Shown in pieces: positions 6,331 to 13,140 of a DNA stretch of 15,716 nt. The stretch covers positions 1-15,716 of the forward strand of contig CAZNDI010000015.1 in the NCBI GenBank assembly GCA_964571805.1, read 5' to 3'. Within the stretch, counting starts at the first letter, position 1, and each line of letters starts with the position of its first letter. The stretch is from JAUHWS01 sp964571805 (GTDB lineage: Bacteria > Patescibacteriota > Gracilibacteria > UM-FILTER-43-11). The notes beneath the pieces were generated by a model. That model worked only from the letters and a program-made list of their open reading frames with translations, was not told where the DNA came from and did no database searches. The position numbers were made by a program, and so were the translations under genes.

Positions 6331-6894
6331 ATGGGAAGTTTAAACGATATTCGAGTAGGAGCCGTGGTCAAATTGAATAATTTACCTTATTTGGTGGTGT
6401 GGAGCCAATTCAACAGGAAACAACAGCGAAAACCCGTCATGCGGACCAAATTGAAGAACTTGATTGATGGAAATGCCTTAGATAAAACTTTTTTGGCTGG
6501 AGAAAGCTTTGAATTTGCAGACATTGAGAAGAGAAAATGCCAATATTTGTATAAAGATGATGAATCGGCGGAATTCATGGATAACGACAGTTATGAGCAG
6601 TTTAAATTGCCCATCGGGGATATTTTGGAATCCCTTAAATTTCTCAAGGACGACACCGAAGTGTATGTCACTTTTTATGAAGGGAATCCCATTGGCATTC
6701 AACCGCCCATCAAAGTCACCCTCAAGGTGGTCGAAACTCCCCCAGGTGTGCGGGGTGACACGGCTACAGGAGGTACAAAACCCGCCACTCTCGAAACAGG
6801 AGCGGTCGTCAGTGTCCCCCTTTTTATGAAGGAGGGTGAAGATGTTGTCATCAATACAGAAACCGGGGAGTATGTCGGAAGGTCAAGTGAGTGA
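6331..6894 (+). CDS. efp: Elongation factor P with atypical tip loop
   Basis: A 187-residue EF-P with the normal three-domain length. EF-P binds ribosomes stalled at polyproline and promotes peptide bond formation through a modified residue at the tip of domain I. The family is certain from the C-terminal signature PGVRGDTATGGTKPATLETGA (shown in part: GVRGDTATGG, KPATLETGA), PLFMKEGEDVVINTETGEYV and RTKLKNL after the loop. The tip loop is odd. A gap-free alignment with E. coli EF-P from PY to the KL after the loop puts the usual KPGKGQA at R29-K-Q-Q-R-K-P35, so the modified Lys34 position is Gln32 and both glycines are lost. K30, R33 or K34 may substitute; otherwise the protein may act unmodified. 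No efp modification gene lies in the window. Confidence 0.93.
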   Translation: MGSLNDIRVGAVVKLNNLPYLVVWSQFNRKQQRKPVMRTKLKNLIDGNALDKTFLAGESFEFADIEKRKCQYLYKDDESAEFMDNDSYEQFKLPIGDILESLKFLKDDTEVYVTFYEGNPIGIQPPIKVTLKVVETPPGVRGDTATGGTKPATLETGAVVSVPLFMKEGEDVVINTETGEYVGRSSE

Positions 6895-6933
6895 GGACGA
6901 AGAGGGGTCAAAGGAAAAACCAGGCTGATTGGG

Positions 6934-6962
6934 TTGTTTTTTGGCTGTTTTTTTGCTATAAT
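6934..6962 (+). promoter_or_regulatory. Promoter of the PrgI/TraC-like operon
   Basis: TTGTTT (6934-6939), 17 bases, then TATAAT (6957-6962), which is also an extended -10 (TGCTATAAT from 6954). It ends 25 bases before ATG 6988, the same spacing as at efp. Confidence 0.6.
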
Positions 6963-7026
6963 AAGCAGATTGATTGAGAATTGAACGATGTCAAATACCG
7001 CCTTAATTAGTAATTGAAAAGCAGAA

Positions 7027-8259
7027 ATTCAATACAAAATACCCCAAAACGTAGGCATTGCAGATAAAATTGTGGGCCCCTTTAGTTTGCGGCAACTGAT
7101 TATTTTGGCAGTGGGCTTTGGAATCAGCTATGCCTTGTTCACGATCAGTGCTCGACTTTATGAAATCAATGTTCTGGAATATTTTATCATTGCCTTGCCT
7201 GCCCTCATTGCCTTGATGGCTGCGGTAGTTAAAGTACGAAATGTCACCTTCACTCGTTTTATCCTGCTCAGCTTAGAATATGCCATCAATCCCAAAAAAC
7301 GCTACTGGGACCATCGTGCTGTGGCTTCAACCACCGATCCTGATTTAAACAGTCCAGGAAAATCTAAGGCCAAAGAAGCAATTCTCCCCAAAAATGTAAA
7401 AAACATCAATTTGCGTGAACTTTCTCTCACTTTAGATTCAGCCGGAGGTCAAACAGAGATTGAACACGAGGATTTGGACCAGGTGAGTGACGAGGATCTT
7501 ATCACTCAAGCTTACTTTGGACACAGGAGGGAAGAAGGCTCGGTACACAACATGTACTGGCGAACCCGGACGGTCCAAAAAGAAAAGCTATCTCTCTTGG
7601 CAAAACTTCCTAAAGTGAAAGTAAATTCTCTTCAGTTGAAACAGGAGCCTTCCTCTCAACCTTCCCCTCCGCAATCAGCAATGCCCCAACCTGAAACTGA
7701 GCCTCCCGTCGTTAAGGTTGAAGTTGCACCCCCCAAAGAAGAGAAGAAGCCTGAAATTTTAGTCAAATCCCCCCTCCCAGAAGGCCCTTCTTATCAAATT
7801 TCAAATTCTAAAATACAAAAAAAGGAAGTTACAGAAGCTCCTGATAAAAGCAATGAATTGAAGGTGATTAAAAAGGAAAATTTTGCTGAGCCTAAAGCTC
7901 TGGTGCCAGTTTCCCCACAAAAAGAAGAATCCACGGCAAAGGCCTTAAAGGAAGATATTGAGGTTGTCTCCCCTCCCCTAGCGGCGAAGCCCCTTGAGTC
8001 ACAAGTGACGGCTTCTCCTTCAGCATCTGATTCTCAAGGATTGAATCCGGTAATGGATTCCCCTTGGCCAAAAAAGAAACGAAGGAAGCGGAAGAATAAA
8101 GTGAGTGCTGGACCTGTGAGACAAGAGACGCAAATCAATACCCTTCAAAAAAGTGTTCCTGACAAAGTGCTTCCTAAAGCCACCTTTGTACCCACCGAAG
8201 TCACCACTTCCCTTCAAGATTTAAAAGAAGGGGAAGAAATAGAATTTAATCTCAACTAA
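7027..8259 (+). CDS. PrgI-domain membrane protein (T4SS-like)
   Basis: A protein of about 410 residues. The N-terminus reads QYKIPQNVGIADKIVGPFSLRQ, in line with the usual start of PrgI-family proteins, which are inner-membrane partners of VirB4/TraC in type IV secretion and conjugation. Two TM segments follow (about 23-43 and 50-70), then the typical ILLSLEYAINPKKRYW. The rest is a long disordered Pro/Lys/Glu-rich tail ending in acidic EEGEEIEFNLN. The start is uncertain. The conserved N-terminus lies upstream of the first standard start (GTG 7072), and the only start-like codon before it is ATT 7027. ATG 6988 is in the same frame and well placed behind the promoter, but TGA 7015-7017 intervenes. 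The gene is one base from the next gene and clearly co-transcribed with it. Confidence 0.75.
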   Translation: MQYKIPQNVGIADKIVGPFSLRQLIILAVGFGISYALFTISARLYEINVLEYFIIALPALIALMAAVVKVRNVTFTRFILLSLEYAINPKKRYWDHRAVASTTDPDLNSPGKSKAKEAILPKNVKNINLRELSLTLDSAGGQTEIEHEDLDQVSDEDLITQAYFGHRREEGSVHNMYWRTRTVQKEKLSLLAKLPKVKVNSLQLKQEPSSQPSPPQSAMPQPETEPPVVKVEVAPPKEEKKPEILVKSPLPEGPSYQISNSKIQKKEVTEAPDKSNELKVIKKENFAEPKALVPVSPQKEESTAKALKEDIEVVSPPLAAKPLESQVTASPSASDSQGLNPVMDSPWPKKKRRKRKNKVSAGPVRQETQINTLQKSVPDKVLPKATFVPTEVTTSLQDLKEGEEIEFNLN

Positions 8260-8260
8260 A

Positions 8261-8980
8261 ATGGCTGACGCAACAAAAACCACTCCTCCCAATACGGTAA
8301 AGAACAAGAAGGGAGGCTCCGCCCAAAGCACCCAACTCTACTTGGATATTGCTGAAATAAAAGAAAATATCGTCATCCTTAAAAATGGGGGGTTGCGAGC
8401 CATTTTACAAACCAGTAGCATCAATTTTAATCTGAAGTCCGAGGAAGAGCAGAATTCGATTATTTACGGCTACCAGGGGTTTTTAAACTCCTTAGATTTC
8501 CCCATTCAAATTGTCGTTCAGAGTCGAAAGTTGGATGTGGATAAGTATATTGAAACCGTGCGAGAAAAGGGTGAGGAGCATACCAATCCCCTTTTAAAAG
8601 AGCAAACGACTCAGTATTGCGATTACATTCTAAAATTGGTGGAATATGCGGACATTATGGAGAAGAAGTTTTATGTCATCGTTCCCTACGACCCCTACCG
8701 CATACGCAATGAAAATATATTTAAAAAGTTTTTGAACAATATTTCCTCTGGAGACAGCGTGGAAAGTATCAGACGTCGACACAAGGAGTTTGATGAAATG
8801 AAAAAAAACCTCATGGAACGCGTCAATGGAGTCATGGTAGGATTAGAAAACTGCAATTTGCGCGTCGCTCAACTGTCGACGCCCAACCTCATCGAACTAT
8901 TTTATCAGATCTACAATCCCTTCACCTCACGAAATGAAAAGCTCGATGATTTAGGAAAAATGGATTTATTGGATCTTTAG
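8261..8980 (+). CDS. TraC/VirB4 N-terminal-like protein
   Basis: A 239-residue soluble protein. After a low-complexity start, the region from STQLYLDIAEIKENIVILKN onward with GGLRAILQTSSINFNLKSEEEQ, YGYQGFLNSLDFPIQIVVQSR and KKFYVIVPYD resembles the N-terminal domain of TraC/VirB4-type conjugation ATPases, which contacts the membrane partner. The P-loop ATPase half is absent; the protein ends soon after LSTPNLIELFYQIYNP. CPR genomes often encode this half as a separate gene next to a PrgI-domain gene and before a VirB4 ATPase. Here the next gene, rlmE, is on the other strand with only two bases between the stops, so no ATPase follows. Start ATG 8261 abuts the previous stop, giving translational coupling. 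Confidence 0.75.
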   Translation: MADATKTTPPNTVKNKKGGSAQSTQLYLDIAEIKENIVILKNGGLRAILQTSSINFNLKSEEEQNSIIYGYQGFLNSLDFPIQIVVQSRKLDVDKYIETVREKGEEHTNPLLKEQTTQYCDYILKLVEYADIMEKKFYVIVPYDPYRIRNENIFKKFLNNISSGDSVESIRRRHKEFDEMKKNLMERVNGVMVGLENCNLRVAQLSTPNLIELFYQIYNPFTSRNEKLDDLGKMDLLDL

Positions 8981-8982
8981 AT

Positions 8983-9579
8983 TTAAGTTTTTGCCAATCC
9001 AATGACATAGCTTTCGTGGCTACTTTTCCGAATGGCTTCTGGCCTGTATTTTCGGACCTCTTTGAACATTTTTCTTGCTTCCCCTACGAGATCACCTTCA
9101 TTGAAGCCACTCAAGGTCTTCATCACCACATTTCCTCCTTTCCTGAGGTATTTTTTGGCCAATGCAAGAACTTGGAGATTTAAGGCTAAAGAGGCATTTC
9201 CGTCCAATGATTTGATTCCTGTTGTTTTTGGGGCCAAGTCTGAAGTGAGGAGGTCAAATCGAGTCACACCCAAGTCATCTAAAATATAGTCAATCGCCTG
9301 TTCGTCAAAAATATCGGCTTGAAAGGTTTGAATATTCTTTTCTTCAAAGTCCTGAATCTTCTGCAGGTCCACTCCAATGGCCACTCCCCCACTGCCTACT
9401 TTTTGACTGATGTATTGCAAAAAACTTCCTGGAGCCGAACCCAAATCGAGGACTCTCATGCCGGGTTTGAGGAGGTCAAAGCGCTCCTGAATTCCCTCCA
9501 ACTTAAACACGCTCCTTGCCCGAAATCCCTCCTCTTTGGCGCGTTTGAAATACCGGTCGTGAGGATTGAAGTGATTCAT
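8983..9579 (-). CDS. rlmE: 23S rRNA 2'-O-methyltransferase RlmE/FtsJ family
   Basis: A 198-residue SAM-dependent methyltransferase of the RlmE (FtsJ/RrmJ) family, which methylates the 2'-OH of U2552 in the A-loop of 23S rRNA. The catalytic K-D-K-E set is present: Lys26 (RSVFKL), Asp114 (TSDLAPKTTG), Lys154 (VVMKTL), Glu189 (SSHESYV). Spacings of 40 and 35 residues between the last three match E. coli (124, 164, 199). The SAM loop is VLDLGSAPGSF (43-53). It is slightly shorter than the 209-residue E. coli enzyme at the N-terminus. It converges with the TraC-like gene. A heptamer repeat array lies directly before the start. With rsmG and the rluB-like gene it forms a block of rRNA modification genes. 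Confidence 0.95.
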   Translation of the reverse strand: MNHFNPHDRYFKRAKEEGFRARSVFKLEGIQERFDLLKPGMRVLDLGSAPGSFLQYISQKVGSGGVAIGVDLQKIQDFEEKNIQTFQADIFDEQAIDYILDDLGVTRFDLLTSDLAPKTTGIKSLDGNASLALNLQVLALAKKYLRKGGNVVMKTLSGFNEGDLVGEARKMFKEVRKYRPEAIRKSSHESYVIGLAKT

Positions 9580-9583
9580 TTAT

Positions 9584-9694
9584 AAGTAGTAGGTAGTAGG
9601 TAGTATGTGGTAGGTAGTATGTGGTAGGTAGTATGGGCTTTAGTGCTAATGGTTACTACTAAATACTTACTACTAAATACTTACTACATACTAC
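9584..9694. repeat. Two inverted arrays of degenerate heptamers
   Basis: Array 1 (9584-9639) has eight 7-base units: AAGTAGT, AGGTAGT, AGGTAGT, ATGTGGT, AGGTAGT, ATGTGGT, AGGTAGT, ATGGGCT. After a short spacer, array 2 (9653-9694) has six units: TTACTAC, TAAATAC, TTACTAC, TAAATAC, TTACTAC, ATACTAC. Array 2 is roughly the complement of array 1, so the region can fold into a long imperfect hairpin. It fills the whole gap between rsmG and rlmE. Confidence 0.85.
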
Positions 9695-9704
9695 TCCAAA
9701 AAAA

Positions 9705-10475
9705 TTAAAGTGGTTTTGCTCCCGGAATACCGTCTCGCCTGGGATACTTTTGGTCTGTCACCGTTTTTTTTGTGACTTGAATGAGAGTGCGCTGCCCCTT
9801 ATCTTCGGGAAGATTGTAGTGAAAAACGCGTGGCGATTCAGCTCTAAGAGCTTGTATGGCATTTTGAGAGACCAGGAGCTCAGAGATGTATTCTGGCCCT
9901 TTGTAGGCAATCAGGCTGCCATAGGGATGAAACAGTGGGGTAGCTAGTTCAACCAATACTCTCAAAGGAGCTAAGGCTCTAGAAAGGACTAAATCGTATT
10001 GTTCGCGATGGGCTGTCATTCGGCCCAAATTCTCAATCCGAGAGGTGAGGCAGGTCACATTTTTTAGATTGAGTTGATGGACAAACTCTTGAACGGCTAC
10101 CATTTTTTTCTCCGTGGCATCCACAAGAGTGAATTGGGCCGAAGGGAAAAGAATGGCTAGAGGAATTCCCGGCAGACCTCCTCCTGTTCCAATGTCAATG
10201 ACTTGCAGGCCTGGTTTTTGAAAAAAAGGGGCTGACATCAGGGAGTCCAAAATATGCTTGATCCAGGCGTCTTGCATGTCTGTGATGCGAGTCAGATTTA
10301 GCCCTTCATTTTTGGCTTTCAAAAGCTGAAGGTACTGAGAAAATTTGTTGAATTGCTCATCGGTTAACTTTACACCTACTTCTTCAATCCATTGGTCAAA
10401 AGATTGATGCAAGGTGAGCATTTCTTTGAGGCTTTCGGTGAAATTTTGTAGCAGAGTATTTTTTGTGAACATCAT
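9705..10475 (-). CDS. rsmG: 16S rRNA m7G527 methyltransferase RsmG
   Basis: A 256-residue member of the RsmG (GidB) family, which methylates N7 of G527 in the 530 loop of 16S rRNA. Signatures: NEGLNLTRITD near 56-66 with HILDSL after it, the SAM loop VIDIGTGGGLPGIPLAILFP (in residues 92-112), LVDATEKK, DLVLSRALAPL, and the typical ending KYPRRDGIPGAKPL. The N-terminus is about 15-20 residues longer than many homologues, so a later start is possible. It lies 15 bases downstream of the rluB-like gene and is probably in one transcript with it. No Shine-Dalgarno site is visible. Confidence 0.95.
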   Translation of the reverse strand: MMFTKNTLLQNFTESLKEMLTLHQSFDQWIEEVGVKLTDEQFNKFSQYLQLLKAKNEGLNLTRITDMQDAWIKHILDSLMSAPFFQKPGLQVIDIGTGGGLPGIPLAILFPSAQFTLVDATEKKMVAVQEFVHQLNLKNVTCLTSRIENLGRMTAHREQYDLVLSRALAPLRVLVELATPLFHPYGSLIAYKGPEYISELLVSQNAIQALRAESPRVFHYNLPEDKGQRTLIQVTKKTVTDQKYPRRDGIPGAKPL

Positions 10476-10490
10476 TGCTCGGTTAAATGC

Positions 10491-11192
10491 TTAATCTCTG
10501 AGGTCCTTCACTTCGGCTTCAGTCAAATATCTCCAGCGGCCAATGGGGAGGTCATCAAGTTCCAAGCTTTTTATCCTGACCCGTTTCAGATTTTTGACGG
10601 GAAAGCCCACTTTTTGACAGATTCGGCGGATTTGCCTATTTTTTCCTTCCCTCAAAATGATCCGGATCTTGGCGGGGGCAATTTTATTCACTCGAGTTCG
10701 CAAGGTTTTCTCTCCTTCTAAAACGACTCCTTCTCTGAGTTTTTGAAGGGCACCTTCGGGGACTTGTTGAAAAAAAGTCACCTCGTACTCCTTTTCTGAT
10801 TCACTGGAGGGATGAATGATTTGATTGACGAGGGTTCCGTCGTTGGTCAGGAGGAGGAGCCCCGTCGTTTCTTTGTCTAGTCGTCCCACAGGGTAAACCC
10901 GATCTTCGCTTTTAATCAAATCGGTCACAATGGCGGGGTCGGTTTGAGTGGCCTTCATGGAGCAAACATAACCTTTAGGCTTATTCAAGGCAATATAAAG
11001 CAGCTTCTTCTCTCGCTCCATTTGCATCGAATCCACTTCCACATGATCCTTGTCTGGGTCAATCTTTGTCCCCAATTCGATCACGACTTTCCCATTAACC
11101 TTTACGAGTCCGTCTGCGATGAGCTTGTCGGCCTCTCGACGAGAGGCAATTCCCTGCTGTGAAAGGTACTTGTTTAATCTGGTTTCTGGCAT
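10491..11192 (-). CDS. rRNA pseudouridine synthase, RsuA/RluB family
   Basis: A 233-residue protein with an N-terminal S4 RNA-binding domain (about 4-52: RLNKYLSQQGIASRREADKL, then LVKVNGKVV) and a pseudouridine synthase domain with the family motif PVGRLDKETTGLLLLTNDG (101-119), in which Asp106 is the catalytic aspartate. LREGKNRQIRRICQKVG is the conserved third motif. The RsuA/RluB/E/F family modifies 16S U516 or 23S U2604/U2605; from sequence I cannot fix which, though the presence of an S4 domain and the length suit RluB of small genomes. It is first in an apparent rluB-rsmG-rlmE minus-strand series, after a strong terminator that separates it from vanW. Confidence 0.92.
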   Translation of the reverse strand: MPETRLNKYLSQQGIASRREADKLIADGLVKVNGKVVIELGTKIDPDKDHVEVDSMQMEREKKLLYIALNKPKGYVCSMKATQTDPAIVTDLIKSEDRVYPVGRLDKETTGLLLLTNDGTLVNQIIHPSSESEKEYEVTFFQQVPEGALQKLREGVVLEGEKTLRTRVNKIAPAKIRIILREGKNRQIRRICQKVGFPVKNLKRVRIKSLELDDLPIGRWRYLTEAEVKDLRD

Positions 11193-11195
11193 GGG

Positions 11196-11237
11196 ATTTT
11201 AAGATTGAAGTTGAATGTTGAAAGATTAATGTGATGA
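11196..11237. repeat. Degenerate heptamer repeat before the rluB-like gene
   Basis: Six consecutive 7-base units on the plus strand: ATTTTAA, GATTGAA, GTTGAAT, GTTGAAA, GATTAAT, GTGATGA. They begin four bases upstream of the start codon, inside the presumed 5' leader. Confidence 0.55.
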
Positions 11238-11262
11238 TTGGACCTTTAATCATTTATCTAAT

Positions 11263-11308
11263 AAAAAACAATGACCAATGTGCATTATAAGCCTTACATT
11301 GGTCATTG
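11263..11308 (-). terminator. Intrinsic terminator after the VanW-family gene
   Basis: Arms CAATGACCAATGT (11269-11281) and its exact complement (11296-11308) form a 13-base-pair stem with a 14-base loop. On the minus strand the stem is followed by TTTTTTATT, a classical U tract. It closes the M50/secreted/VanW transcript. Confidence 0.85.
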
Positions 11309-11333
11309 GGAATGGAAATTGTAAATTGAAATA

Positions 11334-12665
11334 CTAATATATTTTGCTATAGCGTGAATTTACGGTTTCTGTGATCACTTGGCCATCAGGAAGGGTCATA
11401 TGCCTTAAGAATCTAAAGGAGTTGGTCCCCATTTTAATTGGACCTTCAATTTTAATATCAATGTAAGGTGAATTTCCGATGACATACAGAGTAATTTCTT
11501 TGGTAGTCGTATTGTCATAGACATAATAAAGAAGTGGCGAAGGGGTATTATTCTTCATGATCACATCGGTGGAACCAAAATAGATGGTGGCGTCAATACC
11601 CAAGGACTCTGGCGGATAAAGATTGCTGAAATATGAACTATGATTTCGTCTGCTGACAATTTCCAGCCCACCTCTCCAAGAAGGGGTAAAGAATAGTGTG
11701 GCACTTCCGCAAAGCCCTCCTCCGTATTCCCATTTCTCTTCAGCGCCATGGATAGTCCACCCCCAGTCAAACCCTTTTAAGCCTCCAGGACCCTCCTCCA
11801 AAGCTCTAGTAAAACTTATTTCTTCACCCGGTTGATAAACCCTACCATTTAAAGTCATGGCACCCTTAATGACGTTAAATCGTCGGTTAGAGGTATCTCG
11901 GCTATAATTGTAGGTCATTTGATTGAGGATCTGCCCGAGTCCGTTTTCCGTGATTTTTTGTTTGATGTCTTCAGGCAAATTGGGAATCTTGTTGGCAGGA
12001 CTATTTCTTCGAATGATTTCCTTTTCCGTTTCTAGAAAATCCTGGAAGTAACCTTGCAAGCGAGTCAAAAGAGAATCAGCTTCCTGAGATGAGCCACTCA
12101 TCAATTTAAGCTCATTGATGTGAGAAAGAAGCTTACTTTGAATTTTTTTCACTTCTGCCACAGTGGTGAAACGGTCCGCATTGATTTCTGAACGCTCCAA
12201 CACGAGGCCTTCATAATAAGGCATGTCGGCATGCGATTGGGAAACCTGATAGCGATACAAAAACTCCTGCATACTCTCATAAGTCATTTCCGGTTTAGGA
12301 AGCCAGTTGTGGCGTCGAGCATTGAGCCAGGCTTGATAGTACAACTTTGAATCAGGGAGGGTTATTTCTTTACCCTCTGCTTCAGACTTTATCATTTCAA
12401 AAGCGATCAAAAATTCTTGTTGACTCATCATGTCGTCAGGATTGCTCATGTTGCCTTTTAGGGGCATGGAGGAAAAAAAGCTTTCCAAAACTTGGATTCC
12501 TTTAGCTGCAGGGACGGGCTTGTCCCGATTCTCTGCGGTCACGAATAAGTTGTATTGACCTGCAAAATTTTCAGGACTTTTGGCTGAAGTGTTGCTATGA
12601 AAGCCAAAAAACGCCAGAGAAAATAGGAGGAGTGCTTTTGCGGAGCGAGAGTTGAAGTATTTCAT
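11334..12665 (-). CDS. Secreted VanW-family protein
   Basis: A 443-residue protein. An N-terminal signal peptide (hydrophobic ALLLFSLAFFGFH at 11-23, cleavage probably after SAKS) points to export. Residues 30-250 are helical and without a recognised domain; DMMSQQEFLIAFEM to YESMQEFLYRYQ resembles paired S-layer-homology-like or EF-hand-like helices but not clearly. The VanW domain occupies about 253-390: NYSRDTSNRRFNVIKGAMTLNG, QPGEEISFTRAL, the GGGLCGSATLFF box with Cys319, and NHSSYFSNLYPPESLGIDAT with His342. VanW proteins are common in CPR and Gram-positives; the biochemical role is unsettled and the name does not imply vancomycin resistance here. The C-terminus is a beta-rich tail like those that follow VanW elsewhere. 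It lies downstream of the small secreted protein. Confidence 0.85.
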   Translation of the reverse strand: MKYFNSRSAKALLLFSLAFFGFHSNTSAKSPENFAGQYNLFVTAENRDKPVPAAKGIQVLESFFSSMPLKGNMSNPDDMMSQQEFLIAFEMIKSEAEGKEITLPDSKLYYQAWLNARRHNWLPKPEMTYESMQEFLYRYQVSQSHADMPYYEGLVLERSEINADRFTTVAEVKKIQSKLLSHINELKLMSGSSQEADSLLTRLQGYFQDFLETEKEIIRRNSPANKIPNLPEDIKQKITENGLGQILNQMTYNYSRDTSNRRFNVIKGAMTLNGRVYQPGEEISFTRALEEGPGGLKGFDWGWTIHGAEEKWEYGGGLCGSATLFFTPSWRGGLEIVSRRNHSSYFSNLYPPESLGIDATIYFGSTDVIMKNNTPSPLLYYVYDNTTTKEITLYVIGNSPYIDIKIEGPIKMGTNSFRFLRHMTLPDGQVITETVNSRYSKIY

Positions 12666-12666
12666 C

Positions 12667-12695
12667 GTTAAAATTAAGTTTAACTTTAATTTAAC
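12667..12695. repeat. A/T-rich inverted repeat abutting the vanW-like start codon
   Basis: GTTAAAATTAA (12667-12677) and TTAATTTAAC (12686-12695) are complementary apart from one bulged A, with an 8-base loop. It sits one base upstream of the start codon and could be an operator or a hairpin over the ribosome entry site. Confidence 0.4.
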
Positions 12696-12733
12696 TCAAT
12701 TTAATATCTACGCAAGGTGATTTTTCCCTTTTT

Positions 12734-13099
12734 TTAAAGCGGGCTCATCCATTTTGACTGCTTTCCGTCTTCAACAAAAATCCAACTGTCGGGCGTGCCA
12801 TATCTTTTTTCATTTTCATTTCCTAAATACCATCCTCTTAGGATGTCTTCTTTTAAGATATCAGGCTGACTGATTTGGCCTAAGAGACTTGCTTCCAATT
12901 GATCTATCAAGGCTTGATTTTCTTCTTTTACTACAACTTGATCGATTAGAACTGGTTTTTGAGGCGCGACTTTACTGGTGGCCACTAAATGCATGATTTG
13001 TGCTTCCTCCACGGGTTCGGATCCGTAAACCGAGATGAGAGTGATTGGGAAAGCGAAGAGGCTTATCCACAGGCCGAATTTTAGAATATAGGTTTTCAT
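12734..13099 (-). CDS. Small secreted protein, unknown
   Basis: A 121-residue protein with a clear signal peptide (basic MKTYILKFG, then a hydrophobic stretch to about residue 25, cleavage near VYGSEP). The mature part is mostly charged and probably helical (EENQALIDQLEASL), ending in a distinctive aromatic, glycine-containing tail: GWYLGNENEKRYGTPDSWIF and KQSKWMSPL. I cannot name a family with confidence; the tail has the look of a small exported module seen in CPR proteins, but that is a memory-based impression. A near-consensus promoter ends nine bases before the ATG, so the message is almost leaderless. It is followed by the VanW-family gene 68 bases on, suggesting a shared envelope role. 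Confidence 0.65.
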   Translation of the reverse strand: MKTYILKFGLWISLFAFPITLISVYGSEPVEEAQIMHLVATSKVAPQKPVLIDQVVVKEENQALIDQLEASLLGQISQPDILKEDILRGWYLGNENEKRYGTPDSWIFVEDGKQSKWMSPL

Positions 13100-13107
13100 A
13101 TCATGCT

Positions 13108-13136
13108 ATTATAACCTATTTATTGTAAAATAGCAA
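13108..13136 (-). promoter_or_regulatory. Near-leaderless promoter of the small secreted protein
   Basis: On the minus strand TTGCTA (13131-13136), 17 bases, TATAAT (13108-13113). The expected start near 13101 is about two bases from the ATG at 13099. Confidence 0.65.
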
Positions 13137-13140
13137 GAAA

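Noticed and set aside
6509..6829. 106-codon alternative frame inside efp
   Set aside because: The efp frame is fully conserved over the same bases; this frame has no recognisable domain.
6892..7071. TGA as a sense codon (Gly or Trp), which would fuse efp to the PrgI gene
   Set aside because: dus, the antiporter and efp all end at TGA exactly where their families end, and none of the long conserved genes contains an internal TGA. The translated gap between efp and PrgI looks random and holds a promoter.
9584..9694. CRISPR array
   Set aside because: The units are seven bases, degenerate and contiguous, with no spacers, and no cas gene is nearby.
11334..12665. Vancomycin resistance function for the VanW-family protein
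   Set aside because: VanW domains are widespread in bacteria without van operons, and no other van gene is here.
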